The notes below the pieces were generated by a model. That model did no database searches. It had not been told where the DNA came from and worked only from the letters and a program-made list of their open reading frames with translations. From positions 1-9,639 of the forward strand of contig JAGRHX010000374.1 of NCBI GenBank assembly GCA_020444775.1: 9,639 nt of DNA, read 5' to 3'. Positions 7,019 through 9,639 of this stretch are shown here, piece after piece. Each line of letters opens with the position of its first letter. Positions within the stretch are counted from its first letter, which is position 1. This stretch comes from Gammaproteobacteria bacterium. GTDB lineage: Bacteria > Pseudomonadota > Gammaproteobacteria > HK1. Both the position numbers and the translations under genes were made by a program.

Positions 7019-8212
7019 TCATTGTCGAGTCTGTAGTGCCGATTCCGGCACTTCGGACAACGTGAAGACCAAGGTTGCGCCGTCGGTTCGGCCGGGGACG
7101 GCCTCGATGTTGCCGCCGTGCCGCTCCACGATGCGTTTGGCGATGGCCAGACCGATGCCGCAACCGGGGTATTCGCTGCTGGTGTGCAGGCGGCCGAAGA
7201 CCTCGAAGATGCGATGCCGGGCGTCGGTGGGTATGCCGATACCATTGTCCTCGACCTCGATACGCCAGCGCCGGCCCTCGCGCTGTGCGCGTATGTGGAT
7301 GGTGGGTGGGCGGTTGGATCGGAACTTGAGCGCGTTACCGAGCAGGATCTGGAAGAGCTTTGAGATCTGCCGCCGATCCGCGTAGACCACCGGCAGGTCG
7401 TGGTCGGTGGTGATCGAGCCGCCCGCGGCCTCGAGCTCGCCGCTCATCGCAATGACCGAGTCTTCGAGCGGCAGGGTCAGCGCCACGGCGGTAAACGGGC
7501 GTGCCTGGGTGTAGACACGTGAGTACTCGAGCAGCCCGTCGATCTGCTCGCGCATGCGCTGCGCGCCCTCGCGGATGAAGTCCAGGAACTCGCGCGCATC
7601 GTGGTCGAGCGTGTCGCCATGACGCTCGAACAGCAGGCGCGCGTAGCTCGACACGCTGCGCAGCGGCTCGCGAAGATCGTGGGCGATGGTATAGACGAAC
7701 TGTTGCAGATCGGCGTTCGCCTGCTCGAGCTCCCGGGCACGACGACTCTGCTCAATCTGCGTTTCGTCGCTCATGGATGCGTCGACGACGACGACCAGCG
7801 ATTCCCCACCGGGCTCGGCGACGGCGCAACGACTGAGCACGACCGAAACACCTGCCCCGGCCGGTCCCGCGAGCCTCGCGGAGATCGTTGCGGTGGGGTC
7901 GGTCCCCCACATCTGTTTGCCGAGTTCCGCAAAGGCATCCCGATAGGCCGGCAACAGCAGGTTGGCGAAGGGTAGGGGCGGATGGTCCGGCGCGAGTCCG
8001 GTCATCTGACGGAGCCGGCCGTTCGCCTCGGTGACCGTGCCGTCGGTATCGAGGACCGCCAGGCCGACCAGGTCGGTGCCGAACAGCGCGCTGAATCGAC
8101 GATCGGTGCTTTGCGGCGGATGCTCTACGCGCGGTGTTCCGCCAGCGTCGGCGCGGGCCGGCGAGAGTTCCAGCTCGCCGCCCTCGTCTGCCCCCGCATC
8201 TCGCTGACTCAT
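7019..8212 (-). CDS. Soluble PAS-domain sensor histidine kinase
   Basis: A 397-aa histidine kinase without transmembrane segments or signal peptide, so it senses a cytoplasmic cue. Order: a charged N terminus (1-37), one PAS-type sensor domain (about 38-145, with GLAVLDTDGTVTEANGRLRQMTG), a short helical linker, then dimerisation/phosphotransfer helices with YTIAHDLREPLR (phospho-acceptor His178). The ATP-binding domain follows, with N box LLGNALKF (Asn293), G1 EDNGIGI (321-327), F box RIFEVFGRLH (334-343) and G2 GCGIGLAIAKR (350-360). All catalytic parts are present. The phosphotransfer motif is the variant found in phytochrome-like kinases that signal to Rcp1-type receivers, matching the REC domain encoded 58 bases downstream. 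No chromophore or heme-binding residue can be named, so the signal is unknown. The start at 8212 is supported by GAGGTGA six bases upstream. Confidence 0.93.
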   Translation of the reverse strand: MSQRDAGADEGGELELSPARADAGGTPRVEHPPQSTDRRFSALFGTDLVGLAVLDTDGTVTEANGRLRQMTGLAPDHPPLPFANLLLPAYRDAFAELGKQMWGTDPTATISARLAGPAGAGVSVVLSRCAVAEPGGESLVVVVDASMSDETQIEQSRRARELEQANADLQQFVYTIAHDLREPLRSVSSYARLLFERHGDTLDHDAREFLDFIREGAQRMREQIDGLLEYSRVYTQARPFTAVALTLPLEDSVIAMSGELEAAGGSITTDHDLPVVYADRRQISKLFQILLGNALKFRSNRPPTIHIRAQREGRRWRIEVEDNGIGIPTDARHRIFEVFGRLHTSSEYPGCGIGLAIAKRIVERHGGNIEAVPGRTDGATLVFTLSEVPESALQTRQ

Positions 8213-8218
8213 CGCAAC

Positions 8219-8225
8219 TCACCTC
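8219..8225 (-). promoter_or_regulatory. Strong Shine-Dalgarno GAGGTGA for the histidine kinase
   Basis: On the minus strand GAGGTGA is followed by GTTGCG and the ATG at 8212. It is among the clearest ribosome binding sites in the chromosomal part of the window and fixes the start of the kinase. Confidence 0.75.
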
Positions 8226-8379
8226 GGATGACGGCGGCCGTCGCGCACGGGATGTCCTGCGCATCGTGTGCTCCTGCGTGCCGGGCAGCGGTTGCCGACC
8301 CGGGCTGCCAACCGGGGCCGTGATTCTTCTCCGGTGAACGAGCCGCGCTGGATGTGCCGCGCACGATTGGCACAGGTGA

Positions 8380-8408
8380 ACTATAGGTGCGGTTACGCAA
8401 ACTGGAAA
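8380..8408 (-). promoter_or_regulatory. Sigma70-type promoter for the kinase / REC-GGDEF-EAL operon
   Basis: On the minus strand TTTCCA (8403-8408, 4 of 6 against TTGACA), a 17-base spacer, then TATAGT (8380-8385, 5 of 6 against TATAAT). Transcription would start near 8373, giving a leader of about 160 bases before the kinase ATG. The rest of this interval (8213-8492) shows no gene. A plus-strand promoter for tRNA-Arg must also lie here; TTGGAC at 8445-8450 with GATCTT at 8468-8473 is a weak candidate. Confidence 0.5.
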
Positions 8409-8492
8409 TTCATCGTGTCCGTTTTGTGATCCAAGGCAACGCGCTTGGACGGCTGGTAAGCTGGTCCGATCTTGCGTATCGTCTGCCGCTCC

Positions 8493-8568
8493 GCGCCCGT
8501 AGCTCAACGGATAGAGTACCTGGCTTCGAACCAGGTGGTTGGGGGTTCGAGTCCCTCCGGGCGCGCCA
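8493..8568 (+). tRNA. tRNA-Arg, anticodon UCG
   Basis: A complete 76-nt cloverleaf. The acceptor stem GCGCCCG pairs with CGGGCGC, the discriminator is G, and the CCA end is encoded (8566-8568). The D stem starts with GCTC and its loop contains AACGGATA. The anticodon stem CCTGG/CCAGG encloses CTTCGAA, so the anticodon is TCG, reading CGA. The T arm is GGGGG-TTCGAGT-CCCTC. Nothing is missing. The 3' half of tRNA genes is a common target for tyrosine-recombinase elements, and the sequence just beyond this one changes composition and gene style. Confidence 0.97.
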
Positions 8569-8612
8569 TCAAATCAACAGCTTACGCGACTCGCCCGATC
8601 TCTCGACTTCTA

Positions 8613-8634
8613 CGGGGCAATTTCCGGGGCAATT
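8613..8634. repeat. Two direct copies of CGGGGCAATT just inside the element boundary
   Basis: CGGGGCAATT occurs at 8613-8622 and 8625-8634, a 12-base period that places both copies on nearly one helical face. They lie 45 bases past the tRNA, and the second overlaps the stop codon of the 84-aa gene. Spaced direct repeats beside an attachment core are a usual form of recombinase arm-type or excisionase sites; that role is inferred. Confidence 0.5.
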
Positions 8635-8887
8635 AGAACGGGATCTCGTCGTCTTGGTCGCCGGTCTCCCTGTCCACGAAATGCCCGTTTAGGTCTAGCG
8701 TCTCGAAGCGAGTTTGCGCGGGCGGTCGGTATGCGCGCGCTTGCGCTAGCAGCGCGTAGAAGGTTTGTCCGGGGTGGCTCTCCGCCATTTCTTTGCAAAC
8801 GCGCATCGCTTCGTCATGTGTGTTGTGTCGCCGCTTCGGTGGCGTCGAGCCTGTCGGCGACCAGACGATCCAAAATCCCCGATCCAT
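8633..8887 (-). CDS. Small phage-type protein with an SSB-like C-terminal tail
   Basis: An 84-aa acidic-tailed protein. The N-terminal half (FWIVWSPTGSTPPKRRH, then an amphipathic helix to HPGQTFYALLAQARAY) follows a pattern I recall from small uncharacterised phage and prophage proteins (W-x-VW-P-x-G ... NPGQ-F-x-L). I cannot give it a function. The last residues are GDQDDEIPF, nearly the acidic tip DDDIPF with which bacterial SSB recruits ExoI, RecQ, PriA, RecO and others. No OB fold is visible and the protein is too short for SSB itself. The start at 8887 shares one base with the upstream stop (TAATG), so translation is coupled. A longer in-frame start exists but would run through the preceding gene. 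It is the last gene before the tRNA, which it faces. Confidence 0.72.
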   Translation of the reverse strand: MDRGFWIVWSPTGSTPPKRRHNTHDEAMRVCKEMAESHPGQTFYALLAQARAYRPPAQTRFETLDLNGHFVDRETGDQDDEIPF

Positions 8888-9303
8888 TACGCTGATTCCT
8901 CCGCATCTCGCGCCGCTAGTCGATCGTTCCATTCGCGATTGGCGGCAGCGTCCATCTCTTCGGCGCTCGCATGGCGTGACACTTCCGCATGCGGACCGCG
9001 CGCGCCGCAATCCTCACACGCGACTTGAAAGATCGAAGCGTCGCGATCTAGTCGGTTCGTCACGTGCGCGACCGTCAGATCTAGGCTCTGGCAGAATGGA
9101 CACGGCCGCATGCTGTCTTCGTCGTCGCGCTCTGGCGTTGACGACCATTCCCCGCACCAGTTGTCTTCGACTTTGTGCGGAGTGGGATCCGGGAAACGTT
9201 TGCACGGGTGTGCTTCCAGTTTCATGTCTCCTCGCCAAGCGTGGAGATTAGACGCTATTTCGCGGTCCCAAAAAATGCAGGTTTCGCATCTCCTCGCTCT
9301 CAT
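8887..9303 (-). CDS. Fusion of a Cys-rich phage-type domain with a Lar-family restriction-alleviation zinc ribbon
   Basis: A 138-aa protein with two putative zinc modules. N-terminal module: RRCETCIFWD (Cys6, Cys9), HPCKRFP (Cys34), DNWCGEW (Cys50), the pattern of small phage proteins of unknown role. C-terminal module, from Met65: RPCPFCQS (Cys68, Cys71), ACEDCGARGP (Cys96, Cys99) and AANREWNDR near the end, the hallmark of the Lar family. Lar from the Rac prophage modulates type I restriction-modification in favour of unmodified DNA (known). The start is chosen at 9303 because GGAG lies eight bases upstream and this ATG overlaps the previous stop (ATGA); the frame runs further up but inside another gene. 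An internal start at 9111 could give a Lar-only product, though I see no strong ribosome binding site there. The next gene begins in the stop codon. Confidence 0.78.
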   Translation of the reverse strand: MRARRCETCIFWDREIASNLHAWRGDMKLEAHPCKRFPDPTPHKVEDNWCGEWSSTPERDDEDSMRPCPFCQSLDLTVAHVTNRLDRDASIFQVACEDCGARGPHAEVSRHASAEEMDAAANREWNDRLAARDAEESA

Positions 9304-9563
9304 GCTGGGGTCTCCGATTCGGTCGACTCGGCGTCGATCTTGACCTCGAACGTTTTCACCGAATAGCCCGATGCGCCGATGTGATCCCACATGCCGAACG
9401 GCAGAGTTAGCACCGACGAACTCACAAGTTCGCGGCACACTAAACCCTGACAGACCATCCGCGCCTTAAATTCCGAATCGTCGCCGGCGCGAAAAGCGAC
9501 CGTGAATGGCATCGGGTGCCCGTCGGGCGCGAAGCCGATAGCGACGTGTCCCGTTCTGCTCAT
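9300..9563 (-). CDS. Hypothetical 87-aa phage-type protein
   Basis: I do not recognise this protein. It is 87 aa, with a predicted beta-rich first half (GHVAIGFAPDGHPMPFTVAFRAG), the run MVCQGLVCRELV with two Cys, a middle segment LTLPFGMWDHIG and an acidic Ser/Thr-rich tail (AESTESETPA). There is no signal peptide or membrane segment. The start at 9563 has GGTGAG six bases upstream and overlaps the stop of the preceding gene (ATGA); its own stop overlaps the next ATG in the same way. A 7-bp hairpin (9573-9590) sits just upstream of the start, covering part of the ribosome binding site. Position in a tightly coupled phage-like run suggests an early or DNA-metabolism accessory role, but no function is supported. 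Confidence 0.68.
   Translation of the reverse strand: MSRTGHVAIGFAPDGHPMPFTVAFRAGDDSEFKARMVCQGLVCRELVSSSVLTLPFGMWDHIGASGYSVKTFEVKIDAESTESETPA
9312..9315 (-). promoter_or_regulatory. Shine-Dalgarno GGAG that decides the start of the Lar fusion gene
   Basis: On the minus strand GGAG is followed by eight bases and the ATG at 9303. It argues for this start rather than the longer frame from 9438, which would overlap most of the preceding gene. Confidence 0.55.
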
Positions 9564-9639
9564 GCGGATCTCACCAGCGTTACCGCTGGTCCCTCCTTGC
9601 GGTCTGTGATGCGCTCGACGGCCTCGAGCAGCTCGCCGA
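9560..9639 (-). CDS. C-terminal end of an unknown gene (truncated by window)
   Basis: The last 25 codons of a minus-strand gene that continues past the window end. They read GELLEAVERITDRKEGPAVT then LVRSA and a TGA at 9560-9562. The helical start (GELLEAVERITDRKEG), the open frame to the window edge and the ATGA overlap with the next gene make it a credible coding end. Too little is visible to assign a family. Confidence 0.6.
   Translation of the reverse strand, partial: GELLEAVERITDRKEGPAVTLVRSA

Larger units (their letters stand above)
8569..9639. mobile_element. Likely edge of an integrated phage-like element next to tRNA-Arg
   Basis: From the tRNA 3' end to the window end the GC drops, and small minus-strand genes overlap by their start and stop codons in phage fashion. 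Two encode typical phage-type products (a Lar zinc ribbon and an SSB-tail protein). No integrase, repressor or second copy of the tRNA 3' end lies in the window, so the element type and the exact attachment site are inferred. Confidence 0.55.

Noticed and set aside
8213..8380. Riboswitch in the ~160-base leader of the kinase gene
   Set aside because: No conserved c-di-GMP riboswitch core or other known aptamer could be recognised, only modest GC-rich inverted repeats.
9014..9238. A 74-codon minus-strand frame inside the Lar fusion gene
   Set aside because: It is an alternative frame of a gene with two Cys modules; Arg-rich and without motif.
1..9639. CRISPR array, insertion sequence or toxin-antitoxin pair
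   Set aside because: I looked for regularly spaced repeats, transposase motifs with terminal inverted repeats, and small antitoxin-toxin gene pairs. None was found; the repeats present are short and few.

Overview
This high-GC window looks like a chromosomal segment of a gammaproteobacterium. The evidence is the AmgK/MurU peptidoglycan-recycling pair, a YigB-like HAD phosphatase, a short ComEA-like helix-hairpin-helix protein and a CCA-encoding tRNA-Arg. I cannot name the genus. The last kilobase, beyond the tRNA, has visibly lower GC: two 60-base lines counted by hand gave 57-58%, against 70-72% for two lines in the diguanylate cyclase gene. Its gene style is phage-like.

Layout. Bases 1-1853 (+): a 5'-truncated amgK overlaps murU by ATGA. 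Together they convert recycled MurNAc to UDP-MurNAc. Bases 1866-2207 (-): an exported ComEA-like protein convergent with murU. Bases 2404-4454 (-): three co-directional genes, which in transcription order are a haloacid-dehalogenase-type HAD protein without its nucleophilic Asp, a GNAT acetyltransferase and a YigB-like HAD phosphatase. Bases 4455-5160: about 0.7 kb with no recognisable gene, containing short repeats and one weak Cys-rich ORF. Bases 5161-8212 (-): a soluble PAS histidine kinase followed by a REC-GGDEF-EAL protein. This looks like a complete two-component c-di-GMP module, with a sigma70-type promoter upstream and a 12-bp hairpin just after the stop. Bases 8493-8568 (+): tRNA-Arg(UCG).

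Bases 8569-9639 probably form the edge of an integrated phage-like element whose boundary is the 3' end of the tRNA. Four minus-strand genes are chained by start/stop overlaps (ATGA, ATGA, TAATG). They are the C-terminal end of an unknown gene, an unknown 87-aa protein, a fusion of a small Cys-rich phage-type domain with a Lar-type restriction-alleviation zinc ribbon, and an 84-aa protein ending in DDEIPF like the tail of single-stranded DNA-binding protein (SSB). No integrase is visible.

I do not see a proven new system. The points most worth a second look are the Cys-domain/Lar fusion, the SSB-tail mimic, the HAD protein lacking its nucleophile, and the altered metal site in the EAL domain.
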